A stretch of 64,000 bases of DNA from Bradyrhizobium sp. SZCCT0231 (GTDB taxonomy: Bacteria; Pseudomonadota; Alphaproteobacteria; Rhizobiales; Xanthobacteraceae), in assembly GCF_018130245.1 (NCBI RefSeq), contig NZ_JAFCKP010000010.1:147375-211374 (forward strand). The letters run 5' to 3'. Numbering within the stretch: the first letter of the stretch is position 1; the number at the start of each line of letters is the position of its first letter. A program made the translations under genes and the position numbers. This document shows positions 26,252-34,816 of the stretch, piece by piece. The notes under the pieces are model-generated. The model searched no databases and was not told the origin of the DNA. It was given only the letters and a program-made list of their open reading frames with translations.

Positions 26252-28270
26252 TCATTCAGTCCCGGCGAAGCTGAGAATTCTGTTGAAGCGAAGATCTTCG
26301 GCGAGGGCGGTCCGTCTGGCTCGCCCGTGAAGGCGCTCGGCCGCGTGTTGGCCATAGCTGCGCAATGCGCGTCCCAATGCTCCTTGAATTGGCTGCGTTC
26401 GTTTCGATCGTTTGCCTAGCAACCGAAGAAGCTTTGGGTTCACAAAACGTCTGAAAAGCTCATCATCGAGCGCGACGATCGTTTCGTAGCTACCGGGATC
26501 ACCCTGGCGGCCGGCGCGCCCAAAGAGTTGGCGGTCGATGCGGCGGGACTCGTGATATTCGGTCAGGATGACATGCAAGCCGCCTCGGCTCCGGACCGCA
26601 GGATGTAGTTGGATGTCGGTGCCGCGGCCGGCCATGTTGGTAGCGACGGTAATGCGGCCCGGTTGACCCGCGCCCGCAATGATCTCGGCCTCTGCGTGGT
26701 CCTGTCGCGCGTTAAGAACCACGGCTTCGAGCCCCGATCTGCCAAGCAACTGCGAAATGTGCTCAGAGGCTTCAACCGAGCGGGTCCCGACGAGCACGGC
26801 ACGACCTTTGCGAACGGTGTCGTGAACTGAATCGACCACGGCGTCCCATTTGAGGCTGGCCGTCGGAAACAAACGTGTGCCGGCATTCGTTCGGCGCAAT
26901 GGCCGGTTTGTTGGGATGCGTACAACGCGGAGGCCATAGACGCCGTATAGTTCCCCCGCCGGCTCGATCGCCGTCCCGGACATGCCGCAAAGATGCATGT
27001 AGCGTCGAAAGAAGCGTTGATAGGTTATTTGCGCAAGGGTCGTGTGTCGCTCCGTGATAGTGCAATGCTCCTTGGCTTCGATGAGCTGGTGAATGCCGCC
27101 TTCCCACGAGCGGTCCGGCATGATGCGCCCGGTATACTCGTCGACGATCTGCACCTTGCCATCAACGACGATATACTGGACATCGCGTCGGTAAAGATGA
27201 AGGGCGGCCAGCGCATGCTGCGCGAGTTCTTCGCGCGCGCGCCGGATCGCCCATAGCCCTGATAGTCCTGCAGCGAGCTGAGCGATCCGGCTCTCGCCGC
27301 GGGTGGTTAGCCGCACCGACTTCTCGTTTGCGCGCACATGAAAGTCGTCGCCGGGCACTAGGCGTCGAGCGAGATCCAGTGCGGTCTCGTACAGGCCCCC
27401 GGCATTCTCGGCTCCTTCTTGCGTTCCGGAGAGGATCAATGGCACGCGGGCCTCATCGATCAGGACGCTGTCGGCCTCGTCTACGATCGCAAAATGCAGA
27501 CCGCGCAAAAGCGGTGATTGATGCTGGCTAGCAAGTCTGCTGTTGAATATTGTGTCGAGAGAAAGCCGAGAACGGGCGCGGCGGGGGCCGAGCGCGAGCC
27601 GATCGCGGAGATAGTCGAACACAAGCTCCTTGTTGGTACAATAGGTGACGTCACTTGCGTAAGCACTTTGCCGCTCCTGCCGCGACTGCCCGTGCTCGAC
27701 GAGCCCGACCGTGAGATCGAGCGCCTTGTAGATAGGTGCGAGCTGTTCAGCGTCGCGGCGCGCAAGATAATCGTTGACCGTGATGATATGAACCGGATGT
27801 CCCATGAGTGCGGCGGTGATCGCCGGCAGCAGCGCCGTCAAAGTCTTGCCTTCGCCGGTTTCCATTTCGGCGACCGCGCCTCCCATCATGGCGGCGCCGC
27901 CGAGCAATTGTACCGGAAAGAGACGCATCCCGACGTGACGACGCGCCGCCTCGCGCGCAAGCGCAAACGAACGCGCCATTTGATGCGAGTAGGGGTGAGT
28001 CGACAGCAATGATGCGCGCAGCTCCTCCGCGGTTTCGCGCAAACGCCGGTCCGTCAGGACAGCGAACGGCGGTTCCAGATCGCCGACCAACCGGACAAAG
28101 CGGCTGAGGCGATCACGCGCGAGGGCCGGCTGCAGGAACGGCAAGACCCGGCCCCAAGCGTCGAGCAGGGCAGCATCGAGGCCAATCTCTCGGCGAGCGG
28201 GTTGCTCCGCATAGGGTGCGTCCACCGCCACCGAGGTCGAGCCGACGAAGTTTCGTTTGCGCTTGAGCAT
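26252..28270 (-). CDS. Short SecA homologue (SecA2-like accessory translocase ATPase)
   Basis: 672 residues from the ATG at 28270, ten bases after the stop of the M50-HlyD gene. The SecA motor is complete: Walker A AEMETGEGKTLTA (~135-147), HIITVNDYLARRDAE, the DEAD-type FAIVDEADSVLIDEARVPL, the PPXD region, ITVATNMAGRGTDIQL and RIDRQLFGRAGRQGDPGSYE. Compared with housekeeping SecA (~900 residues) the C-terminal linker and zinc-binding SecB site are missing, and the tail is short and basic (RARRTALAEDLRFN). It is therefore an accessory SecA. Operon position with two HlyD-type adaptors, next to a LEPR-XLL exoprotein lacking a normal signal peptide, suggests it drives export of that exoprotein. 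Confidence 0.88.
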   Translation of the reverse strand: MLKRKRNFVGSTSVAVDAPYAEQPARREIGLDAALLDAWGRVLPFLQPALARDRLSRFVRLVGDLEPPFAVLTDRRLRETAEELRASLLSTHPYSHQMARSFALAREAARRHVGMRLFPVQLLGGAAMMGGAVAEMETGEGKTLTALLPAITAALMGHPVHIITVNDYLARRDAEQLAPIYKALDLTVGLVEHGQSRQERQSAYASDVTYCTNKELVFDYLRDRLALGPRRARSRLSLDTIFNSRLASQHQSPLLRGLHFAIVDEADSVLIDEARVPLILSGTQEGAENAGGLYETALDLARRLVPGDDFHVRANEKSVRLTTRGESRIAQLAAGLSGLWAIRRAREELAQHALAALHLYRRDVQYIVVDGKVQIVDEYTGRIMPDRSWEGGIHQLIEAKEHCTITERHTTLAQITYQRFFRRYMHLCGMSGTAIEPAGELYGVYGLRVVRIPTNRPLRRTNAGTRLFPTASLKWDAVVDSVHDTVRKGRAVLVGTRSVEASEHISQLLGRSGLEAVVLNARQDHAEAEIIAGAGQPGRITVATNMAGRGTDIQLHPAVRSRGGLHVILTEYHESRRIDRQLFGRAGRQGDPGSYETIVALDDELFRRFVNPKLLRLLGKRSKRTQPIQGALGRALRSYGQHAAERLHGRARRTALAEDLRFNRILSFAGTE

Positions 28271-28280
28271 ACGGATGCCC

Positions 28281-30434
28281 TCAGACCTGCAGCTGAGACA
28301 GCAGTAATTGTCGTAGACGGCGCCAGATCTGCTGGCCCGGCGGCTCCCAATTGAAGTTGAAGCGGACGTAGGCACGACCGCCGAACGCGGTGGCTGCCGG
28401 TGCATTTTCGGGCAGTATGAGATCGATTTGGAAGACGCGTTGCAGCGTCTTTACGCCTTCGGGATCACTGGGATCGACGGTGAAGGCGCCGCCGCCGGCG
28501 CCCCCCAAAGCCCTGCTGGGGAGGACGTCACGGCCTGCCGGTATTTCGCGAATGACCTCAACGGGCAACGTCTCATCAGGGCGCTCTGCGAGTTTAACTT
28601 CGGCACTTCGCAGCCGATGGCGAACGAGGTCGATGTCGTCCTGACGGATGGTTGCGCGCACGATGCGTGAACCGGGAGCAAGTACGTAGCCGATCTGTTG
28701 CCCTTCGCGCAGGAAGCGTCCAGGCAGATCTTGTGGTTTCATAACGGCAAAGGTGCCCTCGCTGCGGCTGTGCACGATGAGGCGCGCGGCGCGATCGGTT
28801 GCGCTCGCGAGCTCGGCGCGTACCTGTCCCAATTCCGTCGTGGTGATCTCCGCGCTCGCGCGGTCGGTAAAGCGCTCGATCTCAAGCCTCACTTCGAGTT
28901 CGACGATGCGTGCGCGGAGAATTGCGAGTTCACTCTTTAGTGTTGATTCTTCGCTTTCGACCAGCGCTTCTCCGGCCGTGACATTCATGCCAGGATGGAC
29001 CAGAAGCGCGCGCGCGAAGCCGTCGGTTCTCGCGCGCACGATTGCATTCTCCGGCAACCAGACGACGCCTTCCGTCGTGGTGTAAGAAGGGACCGGAATT
29101 AGGAAGAGCATCAACCCGGTGGCCAGGATCATGCCGAAGGTCGCCGTCACGACGCGGGCACGATTGCGATGAAGGGTCGGGCTCGCGAGCACGAACCACA
29201 GGGCCTTGCCGATCGGCAGCGCAACGCCTGTCAGCAGACTCCAGACCGCAATCGAGACGCCGAGGGCGAGATATTGCGAGGCGACGAACACGGCGATCGC
29301 GAGCATCACGACCTGGCGGTAAATGAAAGCAGTCGGTGCGTATAGAAGGAGCCAGATTCGTTCGCCAGTCGTGGCTACGAAATCCTTCGATCCATCCGCG
29401 CGAAACGCGTAACGATTGACCAAGTAGCCCCAATACCGGGTAGCGCGCTGCGCCAGGTTCGGGATTTCCAGCAGATCCGCGAGAATGTAGTAGCCGTCAT
29501 ATCGCAGGAGCGGATTGCCGTTGTATACCAGGGTCGAGACACCGGCCACGGCCAGTGCGTCGAATGCGAGCGCGCGGACAAGTCCAGCCTCTACGGTAAG
29601 CCATACGTAAAGCGCGAGCGCAGCGAAGAATACTTCGACAATCATTCCGGCCGCGCCGACAAGAGCGCGCCGCCACTTGCTGCGGAATGCCGATGCGGCA
29701 GAGGCGTCGACATAGGGCAACGGGGCGAACACCAGGATCATGACTCCGAATTCGGGTACTGTTCCCCCGAACGCCGTGACTGCAAATCCGTGTCCAAGTT
29801 CATGCAAGGCCTTGAGCAGGAGATACACCAGCGCGAGCGACAGAAGGTTATCGGTGGCTAGGATTCGGTCAGAGGCGTCGGCGGTTAGTTCCTGCCAGTG
29901 TTGTGCCGCGAACAGGGGCGCCGGCAACACGACCAGTAGCCACAGCACGGCACCCGGAAAACTGAATAACCATTCTGCAAGCGGCCGAGTACGCTCGAAA
30001 AACCTGACCGGATGCCAGAGCGGAATCCGCAAGGCCAGCGGGTAGAGCACGTTGCCGAGCCACCGGGATCGTTTGGCTTTCCCCGCACGCGCGACCAGCG
30101 CGCTTGCATCCGGAGTCACTTCGGTTTGTAACAGGTCGAAAGCGCTGAGTTCGGCCAACAATTGGATGGCGTCGCTCTGGCTCGGCGCCTCCTCTGCAAG
30201 AGCGGATCCGACCTCGTGCCAGATCTGGTCAACCGTTCGCAGGCCGTCCATCGCGGCCACGATCATGTAGCCGGCGGGCGACAAGCGATGCATCCGGCCG
30301 GTCGCGTGATCCTGCACGACGTACCAAATGCAGCCCCGATACCGATGTCGGTAGACCGAGGTGTGGTCGCGAAGCTTCGGCCTGCGTTGCGCGACGCGAT
30401 ACCAGGACGAGCTTAGAAACGGGGCTGCGGTCAT
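28281..30434 (-). CDS. PqqD-like / M50 zinc metalloprotease / HlyD fusion membrane protein
   Basis: 717 residues from an ATG with GAGAGGGG upstream. Residues ~30-105 resemble a PqqD/peptide-chaperone domain (YVVQDHATGRMHRLSPAGY). Membrane helices follow, with a site-2-protease-type zinc motif HELGH (~211-215) and the second M50 motif NPLLRYDGYYILADL. After more helices comes a HlyD-like half: TTTEGVVWLPENAIVRARTD, a short coiled coil (~500-560) and a barrel (RLIVHSRSEGTFAVMKP). It lies 10 bases after the GAF-HlyD gene and 10 before the SecA-like gene, so all three form one operon. Likely inner-membrane part of an export machine; whether the protease site cuts a substrate is unknown. Confidence 0.85.
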   Translation of the reverse strand: MTAAPFLSSSWYRVAQRRPKLRDHTSVYRHRYRGCIWYVVQDHATGRMHRLSPAGYMIVAAMDGLRTVDQIWHEVGSALAEEAPSQSDAIQLLAELSAFDLLQTEVTPDASALVARAGKAKRSRWLGNVLYPLALRIPLWHPVRFFERTRPLAEWLFSFPGAVLWLLVVLPAPLFAAQHWQELTADASDRILATDNLLSLALVYLLLKALHELGHGFAVTAFGGTVPEFGVMILVFAPLPYVDASAASAFRSKWRRALVGAAGMIVEVFFAALALYVWLTVEAGLVRALAFDALAVAGVSTLVYNGNPLLRYDGYYILADLLEIPNLAQRATRYWGYLVNRYAFRADGSKDFVATTGERIWLLLYAPTAFIYRQVVMLAIAVFVASQYLALGVSIAVWSLLTGVALPIGKALWFVLASPTLHRNRARVVTATFGMILATGLMLFLIPVPSYTTTEGVVWLPENAIVRARTDGFARALLVHPGMNVTAGEALVESEESTLKSELAILRARIVELEVRLEIERFTDRASAEITTTELGQVRAELASATDRAARLIVHSRSEGTFAVMKPQDLPGRFLREGQQIGYVLAPGSRIVRATIRQDDIDLVRHRLRSAEVKLAERPDETLPVEVIREIPAGRDVLPSRALGGAGGGAFTVDPSDPEGVKTLQRVFQIDLILPENAPAATAFGGRAYVRFNFNWEPPGQQIWRRLRQLLLSQLQV

Positions 30435-30444
30435 ATCGCCCCTC

Positions 30445-32361
30445 TCACGGCAGGTACTTCCACGCGGCAAGACGCAGCCAATCGATCACTGGATGCAGCC
30501 AGATCCACGCAAGCGAGCGTCGTCCGGAATTGATCTTTGCAACGCCTTCCATCCCGGGACGCAATGCAAGGCCCGCTTCCGAGAGGCGGGCCTCAATCCG
30601 AAAAGCATTGCGTCCTTCTTCGGCGAGCGTAACCGGCGTGATCTTGCTCAGGGTCATCGGCACCGGTTCGCCGGGCCTGCCTGCGAGTGCGACGGTGCCG
30701 GTTTGGCCGACCGCCACGAAGCGAACGTCGCGTTCGTCGACCTGAACGATCAAGCGATAGGAATCGAGTGGCGCCACCTCGAACAGCGTCTTTCCCTTCT
30801 CGACGGGAGAACCGAGCATCTGGCTCAGGTCGCCGGAGACGACGACACCGTCGAATTGAGCGAGAATCCGGGTGCGTGCGAGCTTTTCTTCCGCGAGTGC
30901 CAGCTGCGCCTCCGCCTGCCGGATCTGCGGTTCCAGCACCACGATGCCGTTGCGATTGTGCTTGGCGAGCGCCTCGCGCTCGCGTTGAAGCAGCTTGTCG
31001 AGTTCGGCTCGCCACTTCAGCCGATCGAGAGCGAGATCCCGGTCGTCAAGCTGGGCGAGAAGGTCGCCCTGCCGCACCGTGTCGCCAGCCCGTGCCGGGG
31101 CCGCTCGAACAAATCCGTCGAACGGAGCCACAGCTGCGCGCTGCACTTCCGCCTCAAGCACCGATTTCGCGGTGACGCGGTGCTCGCCTTTCGCAAAGAC
31201 CAAGGTTAGCGCGAGCACCGTGATGCTGCCGACGCAGAGCTTGAGGATCGGCCGCCGCGTGCCGAACAGTGCCGCGCATCCGTCGCCGATACCGTCAACC
31301 ACACGTCCGCCCAAGAGCCGGTTCGCCCGCAGCTGCAAAGCGATCTGAGGTCCCAGCAGCGCTGCTATCCCCTCTACCAACTTCAGCATGTCGGCCGTAA
31401 AGGGTTCGGCGCGGTGACGTTCGAAGGTGAGAGCGCCAGTGGGTTCTCCATGGGGGCCGACCAGTATAGCTGACATCGTCGACGAACCGGATGCCTTTGC
31501 TTCCTCCGCCAGTGCCCGATGAGCGATGGCCACGACGCGTCCCATCGTCGGCAATGGCGGATAAGCGACGCATCCGCGCTGCTCGATCGCCTCTTCCATT
31601 GCGTTCTCGATCGCATTGGCGAGGCGGCTCTCGCGTTTGAAGCTGGCCGAGAACGAAACCGCACGCAGGTAGATTGTGCCATTCCGACCGACAATACCCA
31701 GCGATACGCGCTCGCACCGCAGCCGGGTTGCCAATTCGTTGACCACCGCGATTGCCATACCGCTCAGCCGCGGCTGCGCGTTTACTGTGACCAGCAGGTC
31801 GAGGCACGATGCGGCTCGCGTCACGTCAGACGAGAGATCCTTAGTATGCCTAGCCCAAGGCAACGCCTCGAGCCAGCCCGCCCCCCAGCGCAATTGCTCA
31901 GCGACGATGGCTGGGCTGACCAGAGGCTTGGCGGCCGTCGTCGTCAATGCGATGGCCACAGCCGCAATCGGCTCGTTCGTAGTGCCCAGCGGCAGGGCGA
32001 CTATCAGGGCCACAGGTTGCGCGGGTCTGGAATCAGGACCGACGCGACCGGGAGCAACGACCAAGCGGCGCTCCGCGTAGGCGGTTTCGGCCAGGCGCAT
32101 GAGATCGCTGGCATCCACATCCCGAGGCGGCCACGTTACCGATAGCAACGGAACAGTTGAATCAGCCCGCCGCAGGAGCAACAGACCCGCCGACACGCCG
32201 GCAATACGGCTGCATTGCAGCGCCAACCAGGCCGAAACAAATGTCGCTTCGTTTCCCGCGTTCAGCAATCCTTGCCAGTGCGGCGACGTCGTCGTATCCG
32301 CGGGCACTCGCCGCAATTGTGGAGCGGAACCCCCGCTTGCCGTAGAGTCGGGCTCAGACAT
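30445..32361 (-). CDS. GAF-domain / HlyD-type membrane-fusion protein
   Basis: 638 residues. The N-terminal ~345 residues are cytoplasmic and include a GAF-like sensor region (~190-345; RLSGMAIAVVNELATRLRCE, CERVSLGIVGRNGTIYLRAV). One membrane helix follows (LCVGSITVLALTLVF, ~370-385). The C-terminal part is a periplasmic HlyD/RND adaptor with lipoyl halves (VAPFDGFVRAAPARAGDTVR, AQFDGVVVSGDLSQMLGSPV), a coiled coil (~440-500) and a barrel (YRLIVQVDERDVRFVAVGQ). Fusing a ligand-sensing GAF domain to an export adaptor is unusual and hints at signal-gated secretion. First gene of the operon; divergent from another adaptor at 32523. Confidence 0.85.
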   Translation of the reverse strand: MSEPDSTASGGSAPQLRRVPADTTTSPHWQGLLNAGNEATFVSAWLALQCSRIAGVSAGLLLLRRADSTVPLLSVTWPPRDVDASDLMRLAETAYAERRLVVAPGRVGPDSRPAQPVALIVALPLGTTNEPIAAVAIALTTTAAKPLVSPAIVAEQLRWGAGWLEALPWARHTKDLSSDVTRAASCLDLLVTVNAQPRLSGMAIAVVNELATRLRCERVSLGIVGRNGTIYLRAVSFSASFKRESRLANAIENAMEEAIEQRGCVAYPPLPTMGRVVAIAHRALAEEAKASGSSTMSAILVGPHGEPTGALTFERHRAEPFTADMLKLVEGIAALLGPQIALQLRANRLLGGRVVDGIGDGCAALFGTRRPILKLCVGSITVLALTLVFAKGEHRVTAKSVLEAEVQRAAVAPFDGFVRAAPARAGDTVRQGDLLAQLDDRDLALDRLKWRAELDKLLQREREALAKHNRNGIVVLEPQIRQAEAQLALAEEKLARTRILAQFDGVVVSGDLSQMLGSPVEKGKTLFEVAPLDSYRLIVQVDERDVRFVAVGQTGTVALAGRPGEPVPMTLSKITPVTLAEEGRNAFRIEARLSEAGLALRPGMEGVAKINSGRRSLAWIWLHPVIDWLRLAAWKYLP

Positions 32362-32522
32362 GTGCTGTCCAAAAGAGCGCCGACCAGTGGCCTTGGTGGT
32401 GCTGTCGGAGGGTGGCCGTCATCTTGTGCCAATCCATTGGCCATATTATTCTTCGAGTTATGTCATTTTAAGATAATTAAATCCACATAATATTATGTAC
32501 AATAGGGCGGAAGCGGAATTCG
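32362..32522. promoter_or_regulatory. Divergent AT-rich promoter region of the export locus
   Basis: Between the GAF-HlyD operon (minus) and the periplasmic adaptor (plus). The core at 32456-32507 (GAGTTATGTCATTTTAAG, ATAATTAAATCCAC, ATAATATTATGTAC) is strongly AT-rich and contains the palindrome ATAATATTAT. One region probably drives both halves of the locus. Confidence 0.5.
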
Positions 32523-33413
32523 ATGGGAACTCGCATGATGCGTCCAATTGAGGGAATTGTCCGCAGAGCTCAGCGGATGAACTACATCGCGTGGTGCTTT
32601 TGCCTACCGGTCGGGATCTTGCTTGCAGGCTCCGGTGCAAGGGCAGTGACCCCAGAAACCTCGGCGGGGGAGCGAGAGTTCAATTGCGTGATCGAGCCGC
32701 AACAAACCGTCAAGCTGGCGAGCCCGGCAATCGGCATGATCGCGCGCCTCGATGTTGATCGCGGCGATATCGTTCGGCAGGGCCAGATCATTGGCAAGAT
32801 CGAAGATGGAGTCGAGGCCGCAACTCTGGCGCTCGCGCAGGCCCGCGCAACCAATGATTCCCCCGTGAAGTCGGCCGAAGCCCGCGCGCAGTTCCTGCGT
32901 CAAAAACATGAGCGTTTAAAAGAGCTTCATACAAGGTCTGTCAGCCCACTCGCTTCACTCCAGGAAGCCGAAGCGGAGGTGCGGGTTGCCGAGCAGCAGC
33001 TCAAGGAGGCGCAACTCAACAAGGAGCTTGCTCGCTTGGAAGTCGCGCACGCCGAAGCGGTTCTGAATCAACGCGCGCTGCGTAGCCCGATCGACGGCGT
33101 GGTGGTCGAGCGGCTTCTTGTTCCGGGCGAATATCGAAATGACCAGAGCCCAGTCCTCACCCTCGCACAGATTGATCCGCTGAGGGTCGAAGTGTTCGTG
33201 CCCACCGCGTATTTTGGTCAAATCCGTGCCGACAGCAGAGCCGAGGTGCGACCGGAGCTGCCCATCGGGGGCGTCTATATTGCCTCTGTCACCGTTGTCG
33301 ACCGCGTACTCGACGCTGCCAGCGGAACGTTCGGGGTGCGTCTGTCCTTGCCGAACCCGCATTTGGCGCTGCCTGGGGGAATTCGCTGCAGAGTCGCATT
33401 CGTTGGGGAGTGA
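32523..33413 (+). CDS. Periplasmic adaptor (RND/HlyD-type membrane-fusion protein)
   Basis: 296 residues with an N-terminal signal segment (IAWCFCLPVGILLAGSGARA, ~20-39). Lipoyl half 1 is QTVKLASPAIGMIARLDVDR, a coiled coil spans ~100-175, lipoyl half 2 is LRSPIDGVVVERLLVPGEY, and a barrel begins LRVEVFVPTAYFGQIRADS. It has the form of efflux adaptors but no RND pump lies beside it. Divergent placement next to the GAF-HlyD/M50/SecA operon suggests it is a third adaptor of the same machine, linking to an outer-membrane channel encoded elsewhere. Several in-frame ATGs exist; 32523, 32535 or 32577 could be used. Confidence 0.8.
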   Translation: MGTRMMRPIEGIVRRAQRMNYIAWCFCLPVGILLAGSGARAVTPETSAGEREFNCVIEPQQTVKLASPAIGMIARLDVDRGDIVRQGQIIGKIEDGVEAATLALAQARATNDSPVKSAEARAQFLRQKHERLKELHTRSVSPLASLQEAEAEVRVAEQQLKEAQLNKELARLEVAHAEAVLNQRALRSPIDGVVVERLLVPGEYRNDQSPVLTLAQIDPLRVEVFVPTAYFGQIRADSRAEVRPELPIGGVYIASVTVVDRVLDAASGTFGVRLSLPNPHLALPGGIRCRVAFVGE

Positions 33414-33924
33414 CAGTCCGGCTCTAACGGCTGCTGACAGGCCATCATGCCAAAAAAATAGAGTGCGGGATCATCGCGAGAGCCTGGAGCGGTTGGTTCA
33501 GGCAATGCCGATGCGGTTCGCTGATTCTCAGACAGAAATGCCTCTGTGTTGATTGTTCTATTTATTCATTTGGATCGATGGCACCGCTCATCGATGTGGG
33601 ATTTAGTATGACGCGGAGCTCTATCGGAGACATCGAGCTTCTCGACGACCTCGAATGCGAGGATCTACTAACCGCGGCCTCATTGCGCCTCTCTGTTGCT
33701 AGAAAGTTGGCCTATCAGTGCAGCCATTGGGCTTGGCAAACCGCTCGCATGATCGTCGCCTGAACTATCAGCCGACGAAGTTGGGGGCCAGCCGCGGCTC
33801 GTTCGGCTGCCCGATAGCAGTGAGACGTTCGCGACACGAACGTTACCGCGATGAGAGATGGCAGAGCGGCGAAATAGCAGCAGCGCTCCCGGAGACAGGC
33901 ATGCGCATGAACCTGCTTGCCCAT
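33414..33924. other. Mostly non-coding stretch downstream of the adaptor
   Basis: Apart from one possible small gene (33608-33763) I see no supported coding sequence. Confidence 0.4.
33608..33763 (+). CDS. Possible small acidic protein (51 residues)
   Basis: ATG at 33608 (or 33578) opens a short frame whose product begins MTRSSIGDIELLDDLECEDL and ends with a helix-like segment (SLRLSVARKLAYQCSHWAWQ). A short AT-rich patch (TTCTATTTATTCATTTG) precedes it, as with true genes of this island. There is no strong ribosome site and I recognise no family. Confidence 0.3.
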   Translation: MTRSSIGDIELLDDLECEDLLTAASLRLSVARKLAYQCSHWAWQTARMIVA

Positions 33925-34077
33925 TTGTAGGCCGAGCTCTCGCTTGAATTTACATATTAAATACGATTTATATTGAATTTATATGAAAATATAATATTAA
34001 TACCGTCAAGGATAATTAATCGCACGCTTCTGGCCATGACCTGGCTCGACTGGATCCGAACCTCAAGGGATCGGCGG
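33925..34077 (+). promoter_or_regulatory. AT-rich promoter region of the LapG-like protease gene
   Basis: 33945-34020 is the most AT-rich stretch in the window (TTTACATATTAAATACG, TTTATATTGAATTTATATG, AAAATATAATATTAATACC). Together with the similar tracts elsewhere it suggests a silenced or zinc-finger-regulated promoter. Confidence 0.45.
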
Positions 34078-34692
34078 ATGTATCGACTCGCCCGATCCAC
34101 CTCAATTATTGCGCTCGCCATGATGGCCGGAGGCACTCAATCGACGGGCGCAGGACGCTTGCGGACGCCCACGACTTCTCAAGCAGCGCTGGAGCGCATC
34201 GAACTCGGACGGCCCACGCTTCCGCCGTTGACTTACACGATGTTCTGCCTGCGCTATGAGGCCGAATGCCGCTCGCGGCGAGGCTTCCGGGGTGGTCCGG
34301 TCAGGCTGAACGACGATCGGTGGACGGATCTTTTGGAGGTCAATCGTGCGGTCAACCTGGCCATTGTGCCCATGCCCAACGACCTCGGCTTGGCCGGCGA
34401 GGCATGGAGCATCAATCCCGATCGCGGGGACTGCAACGACTACGCTGTAAGCAAACGTCACGAACTCCTTCGGCGTGGCTGGCCGGCGCGGGCTTTGCTA
34501 CTGAGCGAGGTCATCGTCAGTTCCGGAGAGCATCATTTGGTGCTGCTCGTCCGCACTCTGAGCGGCGATCTGGTGCTCGACAATCTCGCTCCAGAGATCA
34601 AGCTCTGGTCGCGCGTTCCCTATCGTTGGCTTCGCGTACAAATGCCGAGCAGTCATCAGCTTTGGTCGACAATCGACGGCAAAGGTGCATAA
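34078..34692 (+). CDS. LapG-like transglutaminase-fold cysteine protease (BTLCP family)
   Basis: About 204 residues from the ATG at 34078 (AAGGGA upstream; alternative ATG at 34036). The N-terminus is a signal peptide (LARSTSIIALAMMAGG, cleavage near STGA). The catalytic triad of the bacterial transglutaminase-like cysteine proteinases is visible: Cys119 in PDRGDCNDYAVSKR, His153 in SGEHHLVLLVRT and Asp168 in GDLVLDNL. In pseudomonads LapG cuts the large type I-secreted adhesin LapA and is held off by the c-di-GMP receptor LapD. Here a large LEPR-XLL exoprotein and an RTX exoprotein lie in the same island, but no LapD gene is seen in the window. Regulated release of a surface protein is a reasonable inference. 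Confidence 0.82.
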   Translation: MYRLARSTSIIALAMMAGGTQSTGAGRLRTPTTSQAALERIELGRPTLPPLTYTMFCLRYEAECRSRRGFRGGPVRLNDDRWTDLLEVNRAVNLAIVPMPNDLGLAGEAWSINPDRGDCNDYAVSKRHELLRRGWPARALLLSEVIVSSGEHHLVLLVRTLSGDLVLDNLAPEIKLWSRVPYRWLRVQMPSSHQLWSTIDGKGA

Positions 34693-34816
34693 TCCTAATT
34701 CGGCGAGCGAAATGCGAATCACCATCTCCTCGTCTTCCCAGTAAGCTGTTGCGAAAGGCGCGGAGGCGAAGCTTGATCGGCAGCAGATTAATGGAACTAT
34801 CGAAGACCAGGCCATT

